In this document: positions 26,187-34,571 of the stretch, in pieces
How positions within the stretch are numbered: position 1 is the first letter of the stretch
Layout of the letters: every line of letters starts with the position of its first letter
Assembly: GCA_041494245.1 (NCBI GenBank)
Contig: JBGQAK010000012.1
Location: forward strand, 75,890-139,889
Source of the DNA: RBG-13-68-16 sp041494245
GTDB taxonomy: Bacteria > Acidobacteriota > Thermoanaerobaculia > Thermoanaerobaculales > Thermoanaerobaculaceae
DNA: 64,000 bases
Direction: 5' to 3'
Program-made: the position numbers and the translations under genes
The notes under the pieces: generated by a model
Told to the model about the DNA's origin: nothing
The model's database searches: none
What the model saw: the letters and a program-made list of their open reading frames with translations, nothing else

Positions 26187-26957
26187 ATGGGCGAGACCTG
26201 GCAACGGTCCGGCGACGCCGGGGAAGATCTCAAGCGCATGACGCTGCTGGAGCACCTCGAGGAGCTCCGGCGCCGGCTCGGGTGGTCGTTGGTCGCCATT
26301 CTCGTCGGGTTCCTGCTGTGCTGGTACTGGGCGCCGCCGATCTTCGCTTGGCTGTCCTTGCCGATCACCCAGTTCCTGCCGGCAGGGGAGAAGCTCGCCT
26401 TCACCGGGCTGGTGGACCCCTTCATGCTCTACATGAAGGTCGCGCTGCTGGCCGGCATCTTCCTCGCATCGCCCGTCGTCCTCTGGCAGTTCTGGCTGTT
26501 CGTCTCACCGGCGCTGTACCGCCACGAGCGGCGCATCGCGATCCCCTTCATCGTGAGCACGACGGCGTTCTTCCTCGGCGGGGGGTACTTCGGCTACAAG
26601 ATCGCGTTCCCGATGGTGGTCCGGTTCCTGCTCCAGGTCGGCCAGGACTTCCGGCAGGTGGTCACGATCAACGAGTACTTCTCCATGGCGAGCAAGGTGA
26701 TCCTAGGCCTCGGGCTCGTCTTCGAGATGCCGGTGTTGATCATGCTGCTCGCCCGCCTCGGGGTCGTTACCTACCGCTTCCTGCTCAGGTACTTCCGCTA
26801 CGCGGTGCTGATCATCTTCATCATCGCGGCGGTGATCACCCCCACCCCGGACATCCCCACGCAGTGCGTGTTCGCCTTCCCGATGATCGGCCTCTACCTC
26901 CTGGGCGTTTTGGTGGCATGGATCTTCGGAAAGACGAGACCGGCGGAGGAGAGCTAA
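26187..26957 (+). CDS. tatC: Twin-arginine translocase subunit TatC
   Basis: A 256-aa protein with six transmembrane segments. It has the TatC opening MTLLEHLEELRRRLGWSL with the signal-binding Glu residues, then KLAFTGLVDPFMLYMKVAL, ASPVVLWQFWLFVSPALYRHE and FEMPVLIMLLARLG; the last cytoplasmic tail ends after VAWIFGKTRPAEES. It binds twin-arginine signal peptides. The start could be ATG 26187 or the internal ATG 26238 before the TLLEHL motif. It is coupled to tatA and followed by a strong hairpin. Confidence 0.95.
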   Translation: MGETWQRSGDAGEDLKRMTLLEHLEELRRRLGWSLVAILVGFLLCWYWAPPIFAWLSLPITQFLPAGEKLAFTGLVDPFMLYMKVALLAGIFLASPVVLWQFWLFVSPALYRHERRIAIPFIVSTTAFFLGGGYFGYKIAFPMVVRFLLQVGQDFRQVVTINEYFSMASKVILGLGLVFEMPVLIMLLARLGVVTYRFLLRYFRYAVLIIFIIAAVITPTPDIPTQCVFAFPMIGLYLLGVLVAWIFGKTRPAEES

Positions 26958-26995
26958 GCGAGCCGTGGCTCCGCCGCGGCGAGCGCGGGGGGCTC

Positions 26996-27039
26996 GGGGG
27001 GTCGAGGGTCCCGCCCCCCGGAGGCGGGACCGACCCCCC
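26996..27039. terminator. Strong hairpin between tatC and glgA
   Basis: GGTCCCGCC (27007-27015) pairs with GGCGGGACC (27022-27030), loop about 6 nt, and the outer GGGGGGTCG (26996-27004) pairs with GACCCCCC (27032-27039) to give a stem of about 17 bp with a small bulge. It sits between convergent genes and should stop transcription from both sides. No U-run follows, so efficiency as an intrinsic terminator is uncertain. Confidence 0.7.
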
Positions 27040-27069
27040 GCATAAGATAGCAGGGGATCAGCCCCGGCC

Positions 27070-28488
27070 CTACCCCAGGAGTTTCTCGTACAGCTTGACG
27101 TACTCGTGCGCCGAGGCTTTCCAGGAGAAGTCGCGCGCCATGCCGTTTGCACGCACCTTGGCGAGCTGCACGGGGTTGGCGAGGAGCTGCTTGGCGTGGG
27201 CGAGAGTGGCCGCGAGCTCGGCGGGCGACAGCTTCTCCATGATGAACCCGGTGCCGCCCTTCCGGCCCGCTTCCGTGACGGTGTCCGCGAGGCCGCCGGT
27301 GCGGTGGACGACCGGGAGCGTGCCGTAGCGCATCGCGATCATCTGCCCCAGGCCGCACGGCTCGTAGCGGCTGGGCATGAGGAAGAGGTCGCTCGCGGCG
27401 TAGATGAGGTGGGCCAGGCGCTCGTCGAACCTGGTCATCACGGCCACGTGGCCCGGGTGGGCGGCCTGGCCGGCGCGCATGGCCTCCTCGTAACGGCGCT
27501 CGCCGGTACCGAGCACCACGAGGTCAAAACCCAGCGCCACGATCTCGTCGAGGGCTGCCGTGAGGAGGTCCGCGCCTTTCTGCTCAGCCAGTCGCGAAAC
27601 CATGCCGAGCAGCGGCCGCGGCCCGCTGCTCACGCCGGCGTCCTTCGCCAGCAGCTCGCGGGCGGCTCTCTTGCCCGGTGCGACATCAGCCGCGCCGTAG
27701 GGACGCTCGAGGTACTTGTCGTGAGCCGGGTCCCATTCCTCCGTGTCGAGGCCGTTGAGGATCCCGAAGAGCGACTCGCGCCGGCCGGCGAGCACGCCCT
27801 CGAGCCGGCACCCGAACTCCGGCGTGAGGATCTCCCGGGCGTACGTCGGCGAGACGGTCGTGACCGCGTCCGCGCTCACCAGGCCGCCCTTGAGGAAGTT
27901 CACCTGGCCGTAGAACTCCAGGAGCAGCATGCTGAAAAGCTCTCTCGGCAGCCCGCACGGCTCCAGGACCCAGGGGGGGAAGACCCCCTGGTAGGCGAGG
28001 TTGTGCACGGTGAGCAGGGTTCGAGCGCCGACGAACGACGCCGATCCCTGCGGGACGCGGCGGATGAACAGGGGCGCGAGCGCTGCCTGCCAGTCATGGG
28101 CGTGCACGATATCCGCGCCGCCCAGCTTCCCGATCGCCGCCAGGGCCGCTTGCGCAAAGAACGCGAAGCGTACCGCGTTGTCGGGGAAATCGCCGTCGGG
28201 AAGCGAGTACAGGGCAGGCCGCACGTACAGGGCGGGGCAGTCCAGAAGGACGACGCGCACGCCGCGGTGCGCCACGACGTTGAGCCTGGCGGTCAGGCCG
28301 AGCACGCTCACCTCACCGCGCGGCTCGCCGGGCAGCGTCTCCTTGAGGGTCGCACGGTGGCCGGGTGCCACGACCGTCACCTCGTGTCCGAGGGCGGCCA
28401 GCGCAGGTGGCAGCGCGCCTGCCACGTCGGCCAGGCCGCCGGTCTTGGAGAACGGGACCACTTCGGAGCTGAGGTGCGCGACGCGCAT
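27070..28488 (-). CDS. glgA: Glycogen (starch) synthase
   Basis: A 472-aa GT5 glycosyltransferase. It has the N-terminal sugar-nucleotide signature HLSSEVVPFSKTGGLADVAG (KTGGL), DIVHAHDWQAAL, TVHNLAYQG, and the C-terminal LGMVSRLAEQKGADLL and SRYEPCGLGQM with KTGGL/GLADTV ends. It extends alpha-1,4-glucan from ADP- or UDP-glucose. It is the last gene of a polysaccharide operon with galT, GH57 and the nucleotidyltransferase fusion. ATG 28488 has GGGGAGGTGACTCA before it. Confidence 0.95.
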   Translation of the reverse strand: MRVAHLSSEVVPFSKTGGLADVAGALPPALAALGHEVTVVAPGHRATLKETLPGEPRGEVSVLGLTARLNVVAHRGVRVVLLDCPALYVRPALYSLPDGDFPDNAVRFAFFAQAALAAIGKLGGADIVHAHDWQAALAPLFIRRVPQGSASFVGARTLLTVHNLAYQGVFPPWVLEPCGLPRELFSMLLLEFYGQVNFLKGGLVSADAVTTVSPTYAREILTPEFGCRLEGVLAGRRESLFGILNGLDTEEWDPAHDKYLERPYGAADVAPGKRAARELLAKDAGVSSGPRPLLGMVSRLAEQKGADLLTAALDEIVALGFDLVVLGTGERRYEEAMRAGQAAHPGHVAVMTRFDERLAHLIYAASDLFLMPSRYEPCGLGQMIAMRYGTLPVVHRTGGLADTVTEAGRKGGTGFIMEKLSPAELAATLAHAKQLLANPVQLAKVRANGMARDFSWKASAHEYVKLYEKLLG

Positions 28489-28572
28489 TGAGTCACCTCC
28501 CCTTCACGGCTGAGAACTCACGGGCCACGGTGAAGGCACGACGTTGCCCCTCTCTCACGGTCGAGAATGATG

Positions 28573-28596
28573 AGTTGACTGTTTCAACTGTCAACT
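28573..28596 (-). terminator. Small inverted repeat at the galT stop codon
   Basis: AGTTGAC (28573-28579) and GTCAACT (28590-28596) are perfect 7-bp inverses with a 10-nt loop; the right arm overlaps the galT TGA. An unusual AGTTGA direct repetition fills the loop. It may slow transcription or process the message between galT and glgA. Confidence 0.35.
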
Positions 28597-29634
28597 TTCT
28601 TCCGTGGTGACCTCGCGCAGGAAACGGGCCGCCTCCTCGGGCGGCGTCGGGTTGATGCTGTAGCCGGACCCCCACTCGAATCCAGCGATGCGTGTGATTC
28701 GCGGGACGAACTCCAGGTGCCAGTGGTAGTCGTACTCGATGGTCGTCCAGTAGCGTGGCTGGCCGGGCCGCGGGTGCGGGCTCGGCGCCGTGTGCAGGAT
28801 GAAGTTGTACGGCGGGTCGTCGAGGAGCCTGCGGATGCGCCGCAGGAAGTCACGCACCACCTTGGCGAGGTCCTCGAGCAGCTGGTCGGTACAGAGCGCG
28901 AAGTCGTGGCAGTGATCCTTGGGCATCAGCCATGTCTCGAACGGGAACGAGGCCGCGAAAGGCTCCAGCAGCACGAAGCGGTCGGTCTCGAGGGCGACGC
29001 GGTCCGCGAGGGCCTTCTCCTGACGGATCAGGTCGCAGAAGATGCAGCGCTCCTTGCGCCCCCAGTGCTCGCGGGCGACGTTGAGCTCCTCCACGACCGT
29101 CGTGGGGATGATCGGGGTGGCGATGAGCTGGGAGTGCGGGTGGTAGAGGGAGGCCCCGGCCTCGCGCCCGTGGTTCTTGAAGAACAGCACGTAGCGGATC
29201 CGGATGTCCCGCCGCAGGTCGATGAGGCGCTCGCGCCACGCCTTGAACACCATGGTGATCTCGGCGGGGGTCATGTCGGCGGTCGGCCGATGGTGGTCCG
29301 GCGTCTCGATGATCACCTCGTGGGCGCCGATCCCGCTGACGCGGTCGAACATGCCCACCGCCTCGCGCGAAAGCTCACCCTCGATGCCGAGGGCCGGGAA
29401 CTTGTTCGGCACCACGCGCACCTGCCAGTTCGGCCCGTTGGCCTGGCGCGGCCCCCTCGGGATCACGAAGATCTCCCCGGGTGTCGCGGTCTCGTTGCCG
29501 TACTCGAAGGGGCAAGCGCCGATGTCGCCGGGGTGCTCGGGGCCCGGCCTCTTGAACTCGTGAGGGCGGAAGCGGCGTTCGGTCGCGATGATGGACCAGC
29601 GCCGCCGTATGGGGTCGAATCGCAGCTCGGACAT
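28591..29634 (-). CDS. galT: Galactose-1-phosphate uridylyltransferase
   Basis: A 347-aa HIT-superfamily enzyme. Active-site HPHSQ (SLYHPHSQLIATP) carries the uridylylated His; the RWSIIATERRFRPHEFKR N-terminus, VRVVPNKFPAL and the C-terminal WHLEFVPRI fit the short bacterial GalT type. It exchanges UMP between UDP-glucose and galactose-1-phosphate. The usual CPFC zinc pair reads CPFE here, so the structural metal site at the N-terminus may be changed, while RCIFCDL keeps a Cys pair further on. It lies in an operon between GH57 and glgA. Confidence 0.93.
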   Translation of the reverse strand: MSELRFDPIRRRWSIIATERRFRPHEFKRPGPEHPGDIGACPFEYGNETATPGEIFVIPRGPRQANGPNWQVRVVPNKFPALGIEGELSREAVGMFDRVSGIGAHEVIIETPDHHRPTADMTPAEITMVFKAWRERLIDLRRDIRIRYVLFFKNHGREAGASLYHPHSQLIATPIIPTTVVEELNVAREHWGRKERCIFCDLIRQEKALADRVALETDRFVLLEPFAASFPFETWLMPKDHCHDFALCTDQLLEDLAKVVRDFLRRIRRLLDDPPYNFILHTAPSPHPRPGQPRYWTTIEYDYHWHLEFVPRITRIAGFEWGSGYSINPTPPEEAARFLREVTTEES

Positions 29635-29665
29635 TTCCTACTCCAGTCTTCTGCTCGCGCAGACC

Positions 29666-29681
29666 GCGGCCGATCGGCCGC
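29666..29681. repeat. Perfect 16-bp palindrome between galT and GH57
   Basis: GCGGCCGATCGGCCGC reads the same on both strands. It lies 32 bp upstream of galT in the short gap after GH57 and could be a protein-binding site or an mRNA hairpin. With no known factor this is descriptive only. Confidence 0.4.
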
Positions 29682-29726
29682 AGGACGAAGGACGTGCGGT
29701 TGCCAAGCGGGGCCTGCGGCCTGTGT

Positions 29727-31691
29727 TCATGGCTCGTCAACCTCCAGCAGCTCGATCTTCCAGAAACCCTCGTGCGGCAGCCTCTCTCCGCCGCTCTCCA
29801 GGGCCAGCATGACCTGGCCCTCGGGGAGCGGGATGGCGGCCTCGAGGACACGACCCACCGCGCATCCGTCCGGGAGATCCGCCGGCAACGTCAGGACCTG
29901 GCGCTTTTTCCCGGCCATCACCGTGACCACCAGAGGCACCGTCGGCGGCGTCCCCGCGCGCGGCTCCACCCGCAGCCAGAGACGCCCTGGCTCGGCGCGC
30001 AGCGCGACGCGAGCAAAGCGGTGGTGGGTGGGGGGCGCATCCACCCAGGTCGCGACGCTCCACTCGAAGTAGCTTGTGGTCTCGCCGTCCAGGAGCGGTG
30101 ACGGCCACTCCGTCGAGATCGGCACGCGCAGCCGCACGGCGGTCGAACGCACGGGCGCGGCAAGCTCCGCCGGCGGGGCGATCCCGGCCGCGGAGCAGGC
30201 GTCCTTCAGGTGGGCGCGGAAGAGTTCGTCGTAGAGGGGAGCCAGCAGCGTCGGGTTGTCGTCGCCGAACCACCACCACCAGTCGCTCCCCTCGGCGGCC
30301 AGCCAGGACAGACCGCCCCGGAACGCGCCGAGGGCGCGCACGCGGGCGAGAAGCTCCCACCCGCGGTTCTTCTCCTCGTGCCCGATCCAGGTGCCGAACG
30401 TGCCGCCGATCCAGGAGCCGGGGTGGAGGCGGGGCAGGGGCCGGGGTGTCTCCTCCTCGAGCCGCTCGGTGAGGGTCACCAGCCGCAGTTGCGTGGACTG
30501 CTGGAGCTCGCGCGCCAGCGTCGCCAGGAACCTCGTGCCGCCCTGTGGGTAGCTCGTCCACGGGTTCTCGCCGTCGAGCGCAACCACGATGCCGGCGTCG
30601 GATGGCAGGCGTGAGGCGGTCCACCGGAGCTGGCCTGCGAAGTCGCGGGCCGCGTCGCCCTCGTCGCCGAATCGGGAGGCCTGGAAGCCGATGAAGTCGG
30701 AGAGGCCCCGATGGCGGAAGAACAGCGCGGGGCCCCCCGCCGCCAGGCGCCACGACCGGAAGAGTTCCGGGCCCACCCCCGTCTCGCCGGAGAGCGCCCG
30801 GCCCAGCGAGGCAGCCAGAATCCCCTCGTCGGCCGCGAGCCACCGGACGCCGTGCTCGCCGTAGAGCGCCACCGTCGCCTCGGAGACCGAGCCTTCGGGG
30901 GGCCAGCAGCCGACCGGCTCGAAGCCGAAGCCCCGCGCCGCCTCGATGCCGGTCCGAACCTGGCTGTGCGCGTCATCGGGCGCGGAGAAGGCCGGAGCCT
31001 GCGGCGCCGGGTGGGGCGCCCACGATTCGACCACCACCCCGGTGTCCAGGAGCAGGGGGATGATCGGGTGCGCGAACGGGGACGTGGAGATCTCCACGCC
31101 TTTCTGCGCGGCAAGCCTTCGGTACCCCTCGAGCAGGCGTCCCGGGCATGCGGCGAGCCACTCCACGGCCCGCCGGCGGGCCCCTTCACCGAACCCCGAG
31201 CCCTTCTCCGCCAGGTCCGCCAGCTCCGGCTCCCAGGCGAGGTTCGGCGCGGCGTAGGCGAGGACGAGCAGCACCTGCAGGTCGTTGAGGTCCTGGACCG
31301 TAAAACGGCGCGCCGCCTCCTCGCGCGAGGCGTTGTTCATCCGGGCGGCGAGCTCTGCAAGGCGCGGCCAGCGCCGGAGCTGGTTGGGGTGCAGCAGGAA
31401 GGCCCAACGGAGCAGCTCTCGCTGCCCCTCCGGCGCGAGGGACCGCGCGGGCGTGCGCAGCGCCTCAAGCAGAGGGTCGCGCGCCCTGCCGTCGCGGTAG
31501 GCGGCGAGCTGTTCGAGGAAGACCGGGGTGAGGTTCAGCACCTGGCCGGCCAGGGCGGTCTCGGACAGCACATGGACGAGCGTCAGGTACTCGCCGGCTG
31601 CGTGAAGCAACACCCAGGGGGCGTGCACGTGCCCGTCGGCCGTGCGGTACTGCGGCTGGTGGAGGTGCCAGAGGAACGTCAGCTTGGCCAT
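29727..31691 (-). CDS. Glycoside hydrolase family 57 protein (alpha-glucan acting)
   Basis: A 654-aa protein beginning MAKLTFLWHLHQPQYR, the GH57 start motif with HxH-Q-P. The catalytic nucleophile Glu lies in GCWPPEGSVSE and the acid/base Asp in VVALDGENPW; LHPGSWIGGTFGTWIGHEEKNR is the family's C-terminal conserved stretch. A beta-sandwich follows to the C-terminus. GH57 enzymes are amylases, pullulanases, branching enzymes or 4-alpha-glucanotransferases; which one here cannot be told. It is 7 bp from the fusion gene upstream. Confidence 0.88.
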   Translation of the reverse strand: MAKLTFLWHLHQPQYRTADGHVHAPWVLLHAAGEYLTLVHVLSETALAGQVLNLTPVFLEQLAAYRDGRARDPLLEALRTPARSLAPEGQRELLRWAFLLHPNQLRRWPRLAELAARMNNASREEAARRFTVQDLNDLQVLLVLAYAAPNLAWEPELADLAEKGSGFGEGARRRAVEWLAACPGRLLEGYRRLAAQKGVEISTSPFAHPIIPLLLDTGVVVESWAPHPAPQAPAFSAPDDAHSQVRTGIEAARGFGFEPVGCWPPEGSVSEATVALYGEHGVRWLAADEGILAASLGRALSGETGVGPELFRSWRLAAGGPALFFRHRGLSDFIGFQASRFGDEGDAARDFAGQLRWTASRLPSDAGIVVALDGENPWTSYPQGGTRFLATLARELQQSTQLRLVTLTERLEEETPRPLPRLHPGSWIGGTFGTWIGHEEKNRGWELLARVRALGAFRGGLSWLAAEGSDWWWWFGDDNPTLLAPLYDELFRAHLKDACSAAGIAPPAELAAPVRSTAVRLRVPISTEWPSPLLDGETTSYFEWSVATWVDAPPTHHRFARVALRAEPGRLWLRVEPRAGTPPTVPLVVTVMAGKKRQVLTLPADLPDGCAVGRVLEAAIPLPEGQVMLALESGGERLPHEGFWKIELLEVDEP

Positions 31692-31698
31692 CGAGGGG

Positions 31699-34209
31699 TC
31701 AAGCGCTCCGCACCAGCCTCTGTACCTCCTCCCGGTGCTTGCCGAGCAGGCTCTGGGCCGCCTCCTTGGTGTCGGACTCGGCGTGCAGGTGGAGTGTGGG
31801 TGCGACCCGGTCGGGCCGCAGCAGCACCCAGCCGCCGTCGAGCTGCACCTTGATACCCTCCAGGTAGGAAACCTCCTGCCCCTGGACGTGCTCCCCGAAG
31901 CGCCGCATCACCTCACCCTTCCTGTCGATCGGGCACGGCACGGTCGCGCGCGCCATCGGGACAGGGGGCGCGAGCGTTGCAGCCTCCTCGAGGGAGCGGT
32001 CGGAGCGTGCGAGCAGCTCAAGCAGCTTGCCGAGGGCGAACATGGCGTCGGGGGCATGATGAAGCGCGGGGAAGATGAAGTCGCCCTCGCCGGCGGATGC
32101 GAAGATGACCTCGCGCTGGCGGGAGGCCTCGGTGAGGGCACGCGGGGCGGAGAGCGTCTCGCGCAACCGGTGGCCGGCGGCCTCCAGCGCCGTACGGAAC
32201 GTGGAGGGAGCATAGACCGGCAGCACGACCTCGCCGGGCGGCAGCTTGGCCGAGATCACTTCCGCCACCATCAGCGCGGCCAGCTCCATCTCGGCCCAGA
32301 TCCTCTGCGCGCGGTCGGCCACCACCATGCGCTCGCAGTTCGGGTAGAGCGAGACGCCCAGGTCGGCGTCGAGGGAGGCGACGATGGTTGCCAGCCGGCG
32401 GTGGGCGAGGGCGATCTCGCTCGCGAGGAGAGCCTCGTGGACCCCCTCGGTGTGCGCGTTCAGGGTGACCACGTCGCACCCGAGATCGGCCAGCAGGCGC
32501 GGCAAGACCGCCACCGCGGCCGAGTGCGCGTAGTCCAGCACGAGGCTCAAGCGGCGGGAACGTATCTGCTCGACCGAGAGCGCCTTCAGGAACGACTCGG
32601 TGTAGAAGTCCACCAGTCGCGGGTGCTCGAAGATCACTCCGATCTCCTGGTGCTGCGCCCGGCGAAACTCCTCGCGCAGGAAGATCCTCTCGACGGACTT
32701 GGCGAAGCTCGTCGAGATGTCGAGCCCGTGCTCGTCGAAGAAACGGATCGAGGTCATCCCGCGAACGAGCTGCACCTCCTGGAAGGAAACCCCACCCACC
32801 TCGCCGAAGCCCTCGAGCTTTTGGCGCATGACAGGGACCGGCAGCATACCCAGGTCCACGACGTTCACCCCGGTCGAGCTCATGCCCCCGACGAACGCCC
32901 GCCGAAGCATGCGCGAGGCGGGGTGGTCGTCACGAGCCGTGAGGATCGTGCTTGCCGACGGCAGGAGCGTACCGTAGGCGGCCCCCAGGCGGGCGGCCAC
33001 CTCGGGGGTGAGCTCGAGGTTGGTCAGGCCGGTGACGGCCCCCTCCTCGAACGTCGATGTCCGCCAGCGCTCGGCGTACACGAGGTTCGAATAGACGACA
33101 GCGTGGTCCTCGACCACCTTGGCGGGCCAGATCTTGACCGCCTCCTTGACCCGAACTTCCTGCCCGAGCACGGTGTCGTCTGCGATCACCGCACCCTTCT
33201 CGACCACCGTGCCGGCGCCCACCTGCACCCGCGCCCCCAGGACCGCTTCCTCGACTCGCGCCCCCTCGCCGATCACCACCTCTTCCCACGCCACCGTACC
33301 GCGCAGCTCGGAGCGCGCTTCCACTGTCGTGCCCGGGCCGAGCACCACGTCCTCGAGCCGCGCCCCGGCCGCCACGCGGCACCCCGGCCCGATGACGACC
33401 GTACCCCGCACCTCGACGCCCGGGTCGATCTTCGCATCGCCCTCGATCCACAGCGGCTTGCCGCCGATCTGGCGCAGTTCACCCGGCGGCATCAGCCGCA
33501 TCGTGCCCTCGAAGTAATCGCGGTGCGCGGCGAGGTACGACTCGGGATCGCCGATGTCGCGCCAGTAGCCGCGCATGACGTGACCGTAGAGCGGAGCACC
33601 GGAGGCGAGAAGCCGGGGGAAGAGGTCGCGCGAGAAATCGTACGGCTCGTTGCGCGGCACCTGGGTAAGGGCCTTGGCCTGGACCGCGTAGATCCCCGTG
33701 TTGACGGTGTCGGAGAAGACCTCGCCCCAGGTCGGCTTCTCGAGGAAGCGACGTACGCGGGTGTCACCGTCGAGGATGACGATCCCGAACTGCAGCGGGT
33801 TGGCCACACGCGTGAGGCCGATCGTGACCGCGGCCTTGCGCTCGAGGTGCGCGGCCACGATCGAGTTCAGGTCGAAGTCGCAGATCACGTCGCCGGAGAG
33901 CACCAGGTACTCGTCCGACTTGACGAGGTCCGCCCCGTGCGCCACCGCACCCGCGGTACCGTAATCCTGATCGGCGTGGTTGTAGTGCAGCTGCATGCCG
34001 AGGCGCTTGCCGTCCCCGAAGGCGCTGCGAATCTTCTCAGGGTCGTAGTAGGTGAGCAGCACGGCCTCGCGCATCCCGGAGGTGGCGAGGTGGTTCAGCA
34101 CCCGCTCCAGGATCGGCCGGTTGACTACCGGCAGCATGGGCTTGGGGCGGTTCGCGGACAGCGGTCGGATCCGCGCCCCGAACCCCCCGGCCATCACGAT
34201 CGGGATCAT
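31699..34209 (-). CDS. Fused sugar-nucleotidyltransferase / phosphohexomutase
   Basis: An 836-aa two-enzyme protein. Residues 1-230 are a nucleotidyltransferase with the signature IPIVMAGGFGARIRPLS followed by RPKPMLPVVNRP. A left-handed beta-helix follows to about 375 (hexapeptide turns such as IGPGCRVAAGARLEDVVLG). From about 375 to the end is a phosphomannomutase/phosphoglucomutase-like region whose N-terminal serine loop is not in the typical TASHNP form, so mutase activity is uncertain. It should make NDP-mannose or NDP-glucose for the operon. ATG 34209 shares one base with the response-regulator stop (TGATG). Confidence 0.85.
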   Translation of the reverse strand: MIPIVMAGGFGARIRPLSANRPKPMLPVVNRPILERVLNHLATSGMREAVLLTYYDPEKIRSAFGDGKRLGMQLHYNHADQDYGTAGAVAHGADLVKSDEYLVLSGDVICDFDLNSIVAAHLERKAAVTIGLTRVANPLQFGIVILDGDTRVRRFLEKPTWGEVFSDTVNTGIYAVQAKALTQVPRNEPYDFSRDLFPRLLASGAPLYGHVMRGYWRDIGDPESYLAAHRDYFEGTMRLMPPGELRQIGGKPLWIEGDAKIDPGVEVRGTVVIGPGCRVAAGARLEDVVLGPGTTVEARSELRGTVAWEEVVIGEGARVEEAVLGARVQVGAGTVVEKGAVIADDTVLGQEVRVKEAVKIWPAKVVEDHAVVYSNLVYAERWRTSTFEEGAVTGLTNLELTPEVAARLGAAYGTLLPSASTILTARDDHPASRMLRRAFVGGMSSTGVNVVDLGMLPVPVMRQKLEGFGEVGGVSFQEVQLVRGMTSIRFFDEHGLDISTSFAKSVERIFLREEFRRAQHQEIGVIFEHPRLVDFYTESFLKALSVEQIRSRRLSLVLDYAHSAAVAVLPRLLADLGCDVVTLNAHTEGVHEALLASEIALAHRRLATIVASLDADLGVSLYPNCERMVVADRAQRIWAEMELAALMVAEVISAKLPPGEVVLPVYAPSTFRTALEAAGHRLRETLSAPRALTEASRQREVIFASAGEGDFIFPALHHAPDAMFALGKLLELLARSDRSLEEAATLAPPVPMARATVPCPIDRKGEVMRRFGEHVQGQEVSYLEGIKVQLDGGWVLLRPDRVAPTLHLHAESDTKEAAQSLLGKHREEVQRLVRSA

Positions 34210-34571
34210 CAAGCGGCTCCCAGGCAACGACGCACCGCCTGCCTCAGCTCGCTGAGGTCAGAGGACTTGACCACGTAGGCGTCGGCGAGCCACGAAGAAA
34301 AGTCGTCCTGATAGCGGGCGTAGGCAGTGGAGAGGACTACGGGCAGGCCAGCATCCTTCGCTTTGATCTCGCGCAGCAGCGCAAGCCCCGAGACCTCACC
34401 AAGACGGATGTCGAGCACCACGAGGTCGATGCCTCCCTGGGCCAGACGGTCCCGGGCGCCCTCGATCGTCGCGGTGGTTTCGACCGCGTACCCTTCGCGG
34501 CTGAAGGCGGTCCGGTACAGCTCGAGGAACCCCTCCTCGTCATCCACGAAAAGCAGGCGCGACCCGATCAC
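34209..34571 (-). CDS. Single-domain response regulator (receiver)
   Basis: A 120-aa receiver without output domain: LLFVDDEEGFLELYRTAF holds the acidic pair, LVVLDIRLGEVSGLALL the phosphoacceptor Asp, VVLSTAYARY the Ser/Thr, and AYVVKSSDLSELRQAV the Lys. GTG 34571 overlaps the kinase stop (GTGA) and has GGAGG at good spacing. It is the partner of the kinase just upstream and probably acts on a protein rather than DNA. Confidence 0.88.
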   Translation of the reverse strand: MIGSRLLFVDDEEGFLELYRTAFSREGYAVETTATIEGARDRLAQGGIDLVVLDIRLGEVSGLALLREIKAKDAGLPVVLSTAYARYQDDFSSWLADAYVVKSSDLSELRQAVRRCLGAA

